From contig NZ_BJLR01000013.1 of the NCBI RefSeq assembly GCF_006538745.1, positions 204,422 through 268,421 of the forward strand: a stretch of DNA of 64,000 nt, written 5' to 3'. Position 1 is the stretch's first letter, and the number at the start of each line of letters is the position of its first letter. The notes under the pieces are model-generated. The model was not told where the DNA came from and searched no databases. It saw only the letters and a program-made list of their open reading frames with translations. The DNA is from Cellulomonas cellasea. GTDB lineage: Bacteria > Actinomycetota > Actinomycetes > Actinomycetales > Cellulomonadaceae. The translations under genes were made by a program, and so were the position numbers. This document shows positions 53,001-60,598 of the stretch, one piece after another.

Positions 53001-53225
53001 GGCGGGGCGTTCATCAGCAAGCCGCTCGCGCTCGTCGTGATCGGCGGGCTCCTCTCCTCGACGCTGCTCACGCTGCTCGTCGTCCCCGCGCTGTACGTGC
53101 TCGTCGAGCGGCGCAAGGAGCGGCGCGCGGACCGGCGGGCGGCGCGGCGGCAGGGGCGGCACGCCGTCCCGGCGGCCGCGTCGGACGAGGCGGCGCCCGA
53201 CGCGACCGTGGGGGCGCGGGAGTAG
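50043..53225 (+). CDS. RND-superfamily efflux permease (AcrB/SwrC-like)
   Basis: A 1060-residue exporter of the HAE/SwrC kind: helix 1 (RAVVALATFAIAVFGVLGVGQL), large outer loops, PLSLAVTFIVMNATGYSLN and ILTLGALTISIGRVVDDAIVVIENI carrying the proton-relay Asp pair in helix 4, then GGAFISKPLALVVIGG near the end. The two-fold internal repeat is complete. No membrane-fusion or outer-membrane partner is present, as expected for a Gram-positive host. Probably exports toxic lipophilic compounds or surfactants. Start: GTG at 50043 after GGAGG; controlled by the divergent MarR gene. Confidence 0.92.
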   Translation: MSRLARLSLANRAVVALATFAIAVFGVLGVGQLKQELIPSLQLPVAVVVSVYPGSSPEVVEQGVIEPVEAAVRAVPDIEAITSTASTGLGLTTIELEYGTDLDAVTQRLQTAISRLQTQLPEDVEPTVITGSLDDLPVIQLAAASDAGGESGTSALAATIETVVVPALEDIEGVRTVAVTGGTADQVLVELDAARVAVAGVDPTAVADLLADYGVVLPVGTLTEGDRTYSVQAGARLGSVEDLEALPLGAGTLGDVATVTVTPEAATSYSRLDGSPALGVAITKTPDGNTVDVSHAVQNALADLGPALEAEGVRTAVVFDQAPFIEESIEGLATEGGLGLVFAVVVILVFLASLRSTLVSAVSIPLSLAVTFIVMNATGYSLNILTLGALTISIGRVVDDAIVVIENIKRHLSYGEEKTAAILTAVREVGGAIAASTISTVAVFLPIALVGGMVGELFQPFAVTVAIAMLASLLVALTIVPVLAYWFVRSPRPADGGVDGTDVGAASAREAAEAKERRGLWQRAYVPSLAAALRRPWVTIGVAVVVLVGTLGLVPRLETNFIGDSGQDTVTVTQRFEVGTSLAAQDAAAREVEDALAGVDAIESVQTTVGTGDAATAAFSGGGTSPSASFAITLDGDADGVAAQDDVRAAVEGLVAAPVTAINVAGSEGGFGSSTVDIAVRATDRDDLAAAAESVHEAVRDVEGAAEVANDLAGEQEVLQVTVDREAAAGLGLSETVVSGVVAAAMNPARPIGELDLGDGPLEVVVSSGAAPATRAEIEALVVPSAQGLVPLTDVAAVEAVRVPTSVTRVDGERSATVRVTPATQDVGSLTRELQAAVDGLDLPAGVDVEVGGVASQQQDAFADLGLALLVAIAIVYVVMVATFGSLVQPLILLVSVPFAATGAIVALLVSDTPLGVPALIGALMLVGIVVSNAIVLIDLINQYRERGRSLDDAVREGARKRLRPIVMTALATVFALTPMALGLTGGGAFISKPLALVVIGGLLSSTLLTLLVVPALYVLVERRKERRADRRAARRQGRHAVPAAASDEAAPDATVGARE

Positions 53226-53228
53226 CGC

Positions 53229-53594
53229 TCAGGCGGGCTCGGTGCGCTCCGGGCGGCTGAAGAGCCACGACATCGGCCCGGCGAGGAGGACGGCCGGGAC
53301 GACCGGCCCCTCCGTCGCGGCCGCGAGCACGACGTTCGCGAGCACGAGGGCGCTGACGACCGCCCAGCGGCCCCACCGGCCGAGCCGACGCGGGCTGCGG
53401 GGCGCGACCCACAGCCCCCAGACCGTCACGACCGCTGCGACGAGGGCCACCGAGAGCAGAGCCGACGGCAGCCCACCGCCGCCTGCACGCCAGCCGGACA
53501 CGGCGACGAGCACGAGCAGGACGAGCTCGCCCGCGAACGCCGCCACCGCGAGGGCGCCGACGTCGGCAGGTGAGGGAGACCTCGGCGCGGGCAC
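53229..53594 (-). CDS. DUF2568/YrdB-like small membrane protein
   Basis: A 121-residue protein with four membrane helices: VGALAVAAFAGELVLLVLVAVSGW, LPSALLSVALVAAVVTVWGLWVAPRSPRRL, WAVVSALVLANVVLAAA and VVPAVLLAGPMSWLF. The GLWVAPRSPRRL motif is typical of DUF2568. It starts (GTG 53594) 5 bases after the ltrA-like stop, so the two are probably co-transcribed. Its stop is 3 bases from the converging RND gene. Function unknown. Confidence 0.75.
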   Translation of the reverse strand: MPAPRSPSPADVGALAVAAFAGELVLLVLVAVSGWRAGGGGLPSALLSVALVAAVVTVWGLWVAPRSPRRLGRWGRWAVVSALVLANVVLAAATEGPVVPAVLLAGPMSWLFSRPERTEPA

Positions 53595-53599
53595 CGGGA

Positions 53600-54853
53600 T
53601 CAGTCCGCCGGAGCCGGCGCGTGGCCGTGGCGGATCTGGTCGCGCCGCTGCCCGAGGTTCGCGAGGTCGACCACGACGAGCCCGACGAGGACCACCGCGA
53701 CGAGCGCCATCGCCGCGAGCGCGGGCAGGCGCGCCGCGAGCGGGAGCAGCGCCAGCACGACGGCGGCCGCGACCAGGTGCGGGACCGCCCAGCGGCCTCC
53801 GGTGCGCCGCAGGAAGGCGGCGTGGCCGACCACGTAGACGGCCGCCCCCACGTACAGGCTGAGCAGCGGCATCCCGCTCAGCGGCTCGGTGAGCGTGTGG
53901 TGCTCCGGGTCCGAGACGTAGCTCATCGCCTTCTTCAGGCCGAGCGCCACGAACAGCACGGAGCCGACGATCGGGAAGTGGAGGTACGTGTAGGCGTCCG
54001 CCGCCAGCCGGCTGCGCCCCACGTCGTCGGCGTGCGTGAGCGCGTGCTCGCCGACGTGGGTCGCGACGTCGAAGTACAGCCACCACATCGCGACGACGAC
54101 CGTGATGCCGAACGCCGAGCCGACGATGACCGGCCACGAGACGGCGTGCTCCGCGACGCCCACGCCGATGGACACGAGCGACTCGCCGAGGGCGACGATG
54201 ACGACGAGGCCGAACCGCTCGGCGAAGTGCCGTGCGCTGTGCAGGCGCCAGCCCGCGGTGTTCGTCACCCAGATCCCGACGTAGTCGACGACGAGCGCCA
54301 GCGCCCAGACCCAGGTCTGCGCGGGCGGCCCGAGCGCCGCACCGACGGCGAGCAGCCCGCTCGCGAGGACGACGGGGACCGCGGTCGTGAGGATCTGCCG
54401 GCGCAGGACCGCGTCGTCCCCGGCTGCGACGAGGTAGCTCGCGAGGTGGAGCAGCCGGACGGCGGCGAAGCAGCCCGCGAAGACGAGCGGCCCGAAGAGC
54501 CCTCCGGGCAGGTCCACGAACGACTCGGGGATGGTCAGCGCCATGACGAACATGACGCCGGTCGCGAGCAGCATCGTCAGGCGCACGGTGCCCTCGTCGG
54601 CCTGCGCCTGGTTGCCGAGCCACGCGTACGAGCACCACACCCACCACAGCAGCGCGAACACGACGAGGCCGCGCAGGGCGCCGGTCGCCGTGGGGTCGGC
54701 GCTCAGCAGCTGGGTGACCTGGACGAACCCGAACACGAACACCAGGTCGAAGAACAGCTCGAGCGTCGTGACACCGTGGCCCGGGCCGGTCCCGCGGACC
54801 CGCGCGAACCTCGACCAGCCGGACTGCGCCGTTGCCTCGACCATCCGGGTCAC
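53600..54853 (-). CDS. Low-temperature-requirement A (LtrA) family membrane protein
   Basis: A 417-residue protein with about eleven membrane helices. Family marks: TTLELFFDLVFVFGFVQVTQLL, LLWWVWCSYAWLGNQ, ERFGLVVIVALGESLVSIG and TYLHFPIVGSVLFVALGLKKA. Listeria ltrA mutants fail to grow at low temperature, but the biochemical role is unknown. The GTG at 54853 (GAGGA five bases before) is preferred to the ATG at 54844. First of a probable two-gene operon with the DUF2568 gene. Confidence 0.85.
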   Translation of the reverse strand: MTRMVEATAQSGWSRFARVRGTGPGHGVTTLELFFDLVFVFGFVQVTQLLSADPTATGALRGLVVFALLWWVWCSYAWLGNQAQADEGTVRLTMLLATGVMFVMALTIPESFVDLPGGLFGPLVFAGCFAAVRLLHLASYLVAAGDDAVLRRQILTTAVPVVLASGLLAVGAALGPPAQTWVWALALVVDYVGIWVTNTAGWRLHSARHFAERFGLVVIVALGESLVSIGVGVAEHAVSWPVIVGSAFGITVVVAMWWLYFDVATHVGEHALTHADDVGRSRLAADAYTYLHFPIVGSVLFVALGLKKAMSYVSDPEHHTLTEPLSGMPLLSLYVGAAVYVVGHAAFLRRTGGRWAVPHLVAAAVVLALLPLAARLPALAAMALVAVVLVGLVVVDLANLGQRRDQIRHGHAPAPAD

Positions 54854-54953
54854 CGTCTTCCTCGGGGGGATCGGGACGAATCGGACCCAACGTAGCGGTG
54901 CCGGGACGTCGGGCATCACCCCCGAGGACGCTGCCGGTGCGCGCGGCGACCGG

Positions 54954-56159
54954 TCAGCGGTGCTTCTGCCGGACCGCGTCCGCGAGCCCCGCTCCGGCGG
55001 GTGACGGCGCGGGTGACGGCGCCAGCCGCGCCGGCCGGGCGTAGACCCGCTGCACGACCAGCTCGAGCGGTCCGCGCTCGAAGCGCCGCAGCCAGAGGCT
55101 CGCGCACAGCACGAGCGCGAGCGACACCGCGGCCCACAGGCCGACGACCCACCAGGGCCGCGCGTCGGCGAACCGGGTGGCCAGCCCGAGGCCCCAGTCG
55201 TAGCAGAGGACGCTCGCCAGCACGTTCTGGAGCACGTAGCAGGACAGCGCGGTGCGGCCGACGGCAGCGACCGCGCGGCGCGGTGCACCACCGCGGCTGC
55301 GCAGGACGATGCCGGTGATCAGCCCGAGCAGGCCGAGGGCGATCAGCGGGGGGAGGACGTACCGGTCGACGAGCAGCCAGGCCGGGCCGGCGAACGCGGT
55401 CAGCCCGTTCAGCGGTGCACCGACCCCGAAGCCGAGCAGCATCAGGCGTCGGCGGATCCGCGCGCCGGCCGGGGTGTCGTCGAGCGCGCCCGCCCGCACC
55501 AACCGCGACCCGAGGAGGAACAGCACCGTGGCGGACGGCACGATCAGCACGAGCTCGATGCGGTAGAGCCCGGCGCCGTCGAGGCGCACGAGGACCTGCG
55601 CCCACCAGCTCGCCGTGGACACCGCGGCCGGCTCCGGCACCTCCGGCCCGCCCGGCACCGCGAGCAGCAGCGCCGTGACGCCCGCGATGCCGAGGAGGTA
55701 GACCCCGCTGACCACCGCCATCCACGCGTGCACCACCCGGTCGCTGCGCCCCACGAGGTACGCCACCAGCAGCGACGCGACGGCGTACCCCATGAGCACG
55801 TCGAACTCGAACACGAGCACGTAGTGCACGAGCCCTTCGACGAACAGGATCGCCGCGCGCACCGGGTACCGCCCCGGCCAGCGCGCGCCGCGGCGCACCG
55901 CCGAGCGGTACTGCAGCTCGATGCCGACGCCGAACAGCAGCGTCAGCAGGGCGAGGAACTTGCCGTTGGCGAGCGTCCGGAGCGCCGTCTCGACGACGTC
56001 CGGCGAGGGGCCCTCGGCGAACCAGGCGGTGGGCCCCCCGGGGTGGGCGAACAGCCAGGCGTTCGAGGCGAACGTGCCCAGGATCGCGACGCCGCGCAGC
56101 ACGTCCAGGGACGTGATCCGGGCGGGCGCGGTCGTGGGGACGGCGACGGCGGTGGGCAT
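54954..56159 (-). CDS. DUF418-domain membrane protein
   Basis: A 401-residue protein with about ten membrane helices. The start RITSLDVLRGVAILGTFASNAWLFA and the C-terminal block VGRTALSCYVLQNVLASVLCYDWG are DUF418 signatures; the family is distantly related to acyltransferase-3-like proteins. A role in moving or modifying an envelope component is possible but unproven. Start: ATG 56159 after GGAGGTCTCCCG; monocistronic. Confidence 0.85.
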   Translation of the reverse strand: MPTAVAVPTTAPARITSLDVLRGVAILGTFASNAWLFAHPGGPTAWFAEGPSPDVVETALRTLANGKFLALLTLLFGVGIELQYRSAVRRGARWPGRYPVRAAILFVEGLVHYVLVFEFDVLMGYAVASLLVAYLVGRSDRVVHAWMAVVSGVYLLGIAGVTALLLAVPGGPEVPEPAAVSTASWWAQVLVRLDGAGLYRIELVLIVPSATVLFLLGSRLVRAGALDDTPAGARIRRRLMLLGFGVGAPLNGLTAFAGPAWLLVDRYVLPPLIALGLLGLITGIVLRSRGGAPRRAVAAVGRTALSCYVLQNVLASVLCYDWGLGLATRFADARPWWVVGLWAAVSLALVLCASLWLRRFERGPLELVVQRVYARPARLAPSPAPSPAGAGLADAVRQKHR

Positions 56160-56444
56160 CGGGAGACCTCCGGGGTCCGGGTGTCGGGCACGACGACCCT
56201 GTCGCGACGGGCCGCTGCCGGTCGTCGGTCCTTCTGATGACGCCTGGGGTGCGCCGTACCCAGGTCGACGGACGGAGGTGCCTACCTCTCCGGCGCCAGG
56301 GCCCCCGAGGGTGTCGGCGGTCGACAGCGCACGCCTACCGCGGATGCGAACGGTGGCGACCGTCGCGCTGGCATGATCGACATGACTCTGAGGCCGGCGC
56401 GTTGGGCCAACCCCGGCGGTGCTCAGAGGTCGCGATGCTGACCA

Positions 56445-56486
56445 GATGCTGCGTTTGTATCGCCCAGTCGAGACAAATGCAGCATC
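56445..56486. promoter_or_regulatory. Inverted repeat 1 upstream of abiEi
   Basis: GATGCTGCGTTTGT (56445-56458) and ACAAATGCAGCATC (56473-56486) are 14-bp arms matching at 13 positions, with a 14-nt spacer. AbiEi proteins are known to bind inverted repeats in their own promoters, so this is a good operator candidate. Confidence 0.6.
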
Positions 56487-56521
56487 CCAGGGTCCTGCGG
56501 GCCGCGGCTATTACTTCACTC

Positions 56522-56542
56522 GTATCGTCTGCGCGATACAAT
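56522..56542 (+). promoter_or_regulatory. abiE promoter with inverted repeat 2
   Basis: GTATCG (56522-56527) and CGATAC (56534-56539) are perfect arms. They overlap the -10 TACAAT (56537-56542), which ends six bases before the abiEi ATG. No ribosome site precedes that ATG, so the transcript is probably leaderless and the repeat would let AbiEi block it. Confidence 0.6.
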
Positions 56543-56548
56543 CGAAGT

Positions 56549-57622
56549 ATGGCTGTGACCATCCAGGTGCTGGCGAGTGTCTCTCAGATCGCAGGCGCGC
56601 AGTGGGGGCTCGTCACCACCGCCCAAGCCGAGCGCGAAGGGATCACTCGGCTGCAGCTCGCGCGTCTAGCCGACGCAGGCGTCCTCGAGCGCGTCGACCG
56701 CGGTGTGTACGCCACCACGGCCGCCCCCACGGAGCACCGGACCCTGCGAGCGGCATGGCTCGCGCTCGACCCGGCCCGCACAGCAGAGGAACGGCTCGCC
56801 GACCCGGTCGCGGCTGGGGTCGCCTCGCACACGTCCGCCGCAGGGCTGCACGGGCTCGGTGACCTTCTCGACGACACCCCCGAGCTCACGCTCCCCCACC
56901 GCAAGCAGTCCCGGCGCGGTGTCCGCCTGCACCGGCTGCCCCTCACCGACGCTGACGTCACGCTCGTCGACGGCCTCCCCACCACGACCGAGGAGCGGAC
57001 CGTCGCCGACCTCCTGCGCGACGGCCACGACCTCGACCACGTCGCACAGATCGTCGGCCAAGGTGCACGTCGGGGCGTCATCGACCTGGACGACCTCACC
57101 GAGCAGGTCGAACCGGTAGCACGCCGGTACGACCAGCCGGACGGGCGCGCGCTCGTCGAGCATCTCCTCGACCTCGTCGGCCTCAGTCGGACTGCTCTCG
57201 TTCGCATGCTCGCCGACAGCGCCGAGGGAAGAGAGCTGGTCGCCGCCGGACGGGCCAGCGCTCTCAGCGACCTCGCCGCGTCCTTCATGCCGGAGATCGA
57301 CACGGCCCGCCTGTTCGGCCTGGACAAGATCGCCGCCAACACCTTCGCCGGCATCGACGTCGGGAAGATCCTCGGGATGACCGAGCTCTTCAACATCACC
57401 CTCAAGCCGCTCCACGACCAGATCGCGGCTGCCGTCAGTCCGCAGCTGCAGTCCGCACTCGCGATCACGAACACTCCGGCGTTCCGCTCGGTGCTCCAGG
57501 CGACCCAGTCCCCTGCCGTGAAAGCGGCGCAGCAGTGGCTGGGATCCGACGTCGGCCGGCAGGCAACCCAGGCAGCAGAAGAGGCCGCGTCGCGCTCCGA
57601 AGGGTCCGGCGGTGCGACGTGA
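56549..57622 (+). CDS. abiEi: AbiEi-family antitoxin and autorepressor
   Basis: A 357-residue protein. The N-terminal winged helix (GLVTTAQAEREGITRLQLARLADAGVLERVDRGVYAT) is the AbiEi_4 type that binds promoter DNA. The middle (VASHTSAAGLHGLGDL, ELTLPHRKQSRRGVRLHR, TTTEERTVADLLRDG) is the standard AbiEi effector fold. An extra C-terminal ~100-residue stretch (DLAASFMPEIDTARLFGLDKI and following) is helical and not typical. The stop overlaps the toxin start (GTGA). In type IV systems the antitoxin counteracts the toxin without binding it directly. Confidence 0.88.
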   Translation: MAVTIQVLASVSQIAGAQWGLVTTAQAEREGITRLQLARLADAGVLERVDRGVYATTAAPTEHRTLRAAWLALDPARTAEERLADPVAAGVASHTSAAGLHGLGDLLDDTPELTLPHRKQSRRGVRLHRLPLTDADVTLVDGLPTTTEERTVADLLRDGHDLDHVAQIVGQGARRGVIDLDDLTEQVEPVARRYDQPDGRALVEHLLDLVGLSRTALVRMLADSAEGRELVAAGRASALSDLAASFMPEIDTARLFGLDKIAANTFAGIDVGKILGMTELFNITLKPLHDQIAAAVSPQLQSALAITNTPAFRSVLQATQSPAVKAAQQWLGSDVGRQATQAAEEAASRSEGSGGAT

Positions 57623-58581
57623 CGACCACCGACGGGTATGCGACCGGCGCCGCCATGTGGGCGGCGGTGACCTCACGAGCGAAGGTGACCGCGAAGGACA
57701 CCGGGGTGGACGGCGCCGCCCTCGTCCGCCGGTTCGTGTTCGGGCGCTTCCTCGCTCGCGTCTTCCACACGACCCCGCCGGCCCGTGGGTGCTTCAAGGG
57801 CGGCACCGCGATGCTCGCTCGGGTGCACGACGCCAGGACCACGAACGACGTCGACCTGCTCCACGAGCTCGCTGACCTCGACGCGGCCGTGCAAGCGCTC
57901 CGCGCCGTCGCGGCCACCGACCTGGGTGACCACTTCCGGTTCGTCGTCACGAAGGTCGAGAGGAGCCTCGGAGGTGCAGGGCAACCCGGCGTCGCCGGGT
58001 GCCGGGTCAACTTCGACGCCTACGTCGGGGTCGCGAAGAAGCAGAGCTTCGGGGTGGACCTGGTCACGGGGTCCCTCATGACGACGACGCCGGAGATCCG
58101 CACCGACCTTGTGCTCGACGTACGAGGGATCGAGGCGCCTGCCCTGCGCCTGTATCCGGTGGTCGACCACATCGCCGACAAGCTCTGCGCGACGATGGGC
58201 ACGTACGGCGCCCGCGGAGCCGCTTCGTCCAGCCGACCACGTGACCTCGTGGACCTCGTGGTGTTCGCCCGCTCCCAGGACGTCGACGGGTCAGCCCTCA
58301 TCACCGCCATCCATGGCGAGTGGACCCACCGGGGCCTGCCGGGCGCCCCCGTGTTCGAGCCCCCAGCCGACTGGGAACGTCGCTACCCGCCCGAAGCCCG
58401 TAATGCACCCGTGGTCGCAGGCTTCACCACGTTCGCTGACGCGGCCGCGCTCGTCGGAGGGTTCCTGGCACCCGCGCTCGACGGGACCGCCGCGGGGCAG
58501 CACTGGATCGCGGCTGACCTCGCCTGGCGGCAGAGCGCAGAGGCGTCCCTCACTTCGGTAGCTCCCTCCCTGCAGGAGTGA
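57619..58581 (+). CDS. abiEii: AbiEii nucleotidyltransferase toxin
   Basis: A 320-residue nucleotidyltransferase. The active site is intact: GGTA (61-64) with the metal-binding Asp77 and Asp79 in TTNDVDLL, followed by KLCATMGTYG and PRDLVDLVVFA, typical of AbiEii. Related toxins (MenT family) attach nucleotides to tRNA ends and stop growth, which can abort phage infection. Start: GTG 57619, coupled to abiEi. Its last 32 bases overlap an antisense HEPN-like frame. Confidence 0.9.
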   Translation: MTTTDGYATGAAMWAAVTSRAKVTAKDTGVDGAALVRRFVFGRFLARVFHTTPPARGCFKGGTAMLARVHDARTTNDVDLLHELADLDAAVQALRAVAATDLGDHFRFVVTKVERSLGGAGQPGVAGCRVNFDAYVGVAKKQSFGVDLVTGSLMTTTPEIRTDLVLDVRGIEAPALRLYPVVDHIADKLCATMGTYGARGAASSSRPRDLVDLVVFARSQDVDGSALITAIHGEWTHRGLPGAPVFEPPADWERRYPPEARNAPVVAGFTTFADAAALVGGFLAPALDGTAAGQHWIAADLAWRQSAEASLTSVAPSLQE

Positions 58582-58903
58582 CCCGTGACCGCGCAACCGA
58601 CCGAGTGATGGCGTCGAGCCTGCCGGCGAGCTCTGAGAGTTGCTCCGCAGTCTCCGCGAGCACGCCGAACGCCTGCTCCTGCGAGCCCACCACGGTCAAC
58701 CCGCCGGAGCGCTTGTTGAACCGCGTGACCCAGAGCCCGTCCTCCGCGGTGAGTGGCCATTCGTCGTGAATAGCCTTGTTGCGCTTGACGCGCACGTCTC
58801 GTTCCGACGCCCACGACAAGGTCTCGCTCACCAGCGCTGCGACAGCCGGCTCAGCGTTGTCCAGGACCTTCCTGATCTGCTGCTCGAGCGCATCCCACGT
58901 CAC
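58550..58903 (-). CDS. HEPN-like protein, probably N-terminally truncated
   Basis: A 117-residue helical protein. RNKAIHDEW in the middle fits the HEPN motif RNxxxH, the active site of many ribonuclease toxins, within helices AEPAVAALVSETLSWASERDVRVK and VLAETAEQLSELAGRLDAI. Related proteins usually carry some 50-60 more residues in front, and the space before the GTG at 58903 is taken by the ligase gene end (58932). It overlaps the abiEii end by 32 bases on the other strand. Either a short active HEPN protein or a remnant of one. Confidence 0.5.
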   Translation of the reverse strand: MTWDALEQQIRKVLDNAEPAVAALVSETLSWASERDVRVKRNKAIHDEWPLTAEDGLWVTRFNKRSGGLTVVGSQEQAFGVLAETAEQLSELAGRLDAITRSVARSRVTPAGRELPK

Positions 58904-58931
58904 GGCGTCATACGGCTGCCCGGCCCGGCGG

Positions 58932-60536
58932 TCAGCCCGGGACGCGCTCCCCGGCCGGCGTCGAGTACTGCGCGACGAGCTCGCGCTTGAGCACCTTGCC
59001 CGAGCCGCCGAGCGGGAGCGTCTCGACGAGGTGCACGACGCGCGGGTACTTGTAGGCGGCGATCCGCTCGCGCGTGAAGTCGACGATCTCCTGCGCGGTC
59101 GCCGTGCGGCCGGGCATGAGCACGACGGCGGCGTGGACCTCCTGGCCGTGCGCCTCGTCCTCGACGCCGAACACCGCGGCCTGCGCGACGGCGGGGTGGC
59201 GCACCATCGCGTCCTCGACCTCGCTCGGGTACACGTTGTAGCCGTTGCGGACGATCATGTCCTTCTTGCGGTCGACGATCGTGACGATGCCCTCGGCGTC
59301 GACGGTGCCGAGGTCGCCGGTCCGGAACCAGCCGTCGACGACGGCCGCGGCGGTCGCCTCCGGGTTGCCGAGGTAGCCCTTGAACAGGTTGTGGCCGCGC
59401 ACGACGACCTCGCCGAGCTCGCCGGGGCCGAGCAGCTCGATGCGGCCCTCGACCTCGGAGTCGGCGATCTCCACGTCGACGCCCCACAGCGGCCGCCCGA
59501 CGGTGCCGGGCCGGATGGGCTCCCCGACGTAGTTGAACGACACCGTCGGCGCGGTCTCGGTCAGCCCGTAGCCCTCGTGCACCTCGGCGCCGAACTCGCG
59601 CGCGAAGGCCTCGAGCAGCGCGACCGGCAGCGCGGCGCCGCCCGAGACGGCGTACTTGAGCGGGGGCCGGTCCGTCGTCCGGGCGGCGGCCTGCACCATG
59701 CCGAGGAACATCGTCGGGACGGCCGTGAACACCGTCGCGCGGTGCTTGACCAGCAGCGCGAGCGCCTCGTCGGCGTCGAACCGGGGGAGCAGCACGATCG
59801 CGGCGCCGCGGCGGAACGCGGTGTTGAGCACGGCGGACTGGCCGAACGTGTGGAAGAACGGCAGGCCGCCGAAGACGACGTCGTCGGGCCGGATGTCCGC
59901 GGTGTCGAGCAGCGTGACGTGCACCTGCTCGACGAGGGCCAGGTGCGACGCGACCGCGCCCTTGGGGCGGCCTGTGGTGCCGCTCGTGTACAGGACGGTG
60001 GCCGGGGCGAGCGGGTTGACCGACGCGTACGTGCGGACCGGGTCGGCGGCGTCGGCCTCGTCCTCCAGGCGCGGCGCGGGGACGGCGGCGACGTGCGCGT
60101 CGGGCACCAGGACGGTCACGACGGGGACCCCGGCCGCCGCCGCAGCGGGCAGCGCCTCGCCGAGCATCGGGGCCGCGGCGACGAGCAGCGTCGCGTCGCT
60201 GTCGCCCAGCACGTACTCGATCTCCTGGGCCTTGAACAGCAGGTGCACGGGCACGACGACCGCGCCCAGCGACAGGACCGCGTAGTAGACGCGCGCGAAG
60301 TCGGGCACGTTCGGGACCAGCATGGCGACGCGGTCGCCCGGACCGACGCCGCGTGCGCGCAGCGCCCCGGCGTAGGCCCGGGTGCGGTCCCACAGCGGGC
60401 CGTACGTCAGCGCGGCGTCGCCGACGTGGAACGCGACCCGGTCGGGGTGGCGGCGGGCGGTCTCGGCGAGGATCGCGGCGACGGACAGCGTGCCGTGGCC
60501 GGGGCCGGTGAGGATCGGGTCGAGCTCGGCGGTCAT
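58932..60536 (-). CDS. Acyl-CoA ligase (AMP-forming, FadD-like)
   Basis: A 534-residue adenylating enzyme. The AMP-binding P-loop is VLYTSGTTGRPKGA; further motifs are GYGLTETAP, GWFRTGDLGTVDAEG, VDRKKDMIVRNGYNVYP and the catalytic Lys region GSGKVLKREL. It joins a carboxylic acid to CoA. It ends an operon with an acyl-CoA dehydrogenase and a phosphotransferase-like protein, consistent with activation of the substrate before oxidation. Start: ATG 60536. The 62-bp gap to the dehydrogenase gene lacks a terminator. Confidence 0.92.
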   Translation of the reverse strand: MTAELDPILTGPGHGTLSVAAILAETARRHPDRVAFHVGDAALTYGPLWDRTRAYAGALRARGVGPGDRVAMLVPNVPDFARVYYAVLSLGAVVVPVHLLFKAQEIEYVLGDSDATLLVAAAPMLGEALPAAAAAGVPVVTVLVPDAHVAAVPAPRLEDEADAADPVRTYASVNPLAPATVLYTSGTTGRPKGAVASHLALVEQVHVTLLDTADIRPDDVVFGGLPFFHTFGQSAVLNTAFRRGAAIVLLPRFDADEALALLVKHRATVFTAVPTMFLGMVQAAARTTDRPPLKYAVSGGAALPVALLEAFAREFGAEVHEGYGLTETAPTVSFNYVGEPIRPGTVGRPLWGVDVEIADSEVEGRIELLGPGELGEVVVRGHNLFKGYLGNPEATAAAVVDGWFRTGDLGTVDAEGIVTIVDRKKDMIVRNGYNVYPSEVEDAMVRHPAVAQAAVFGVEDEAHGQEVHAAVVLMPGRTATAQEIVDFTRERIAAYKYPRVVHLVETLPLGGSGKVLKRELVAQYSTPAGERVPG

Positions 60537-60598
60537 CTCGGGGTCCCTTCGCGTGCGGTGACTTCGGCGGGGCGAGCGGTGCAGGTGAGCGGTGACGG

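Larger units (their letters stand above)
56160..56548. other. Divergent regulatory gap between DUF418 and AbiE genes
   Basis: No gene is supported in these 389 bp. The right part is visibly less GC-rich than its surroundings. It holds a 14-bp inverted repeat (56445-56486), a second one (56522-56539) and a -10 element (56537-56542) for the abiE operon. The DUF418 promoter must lie at the left end. Confidence 0.7.
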
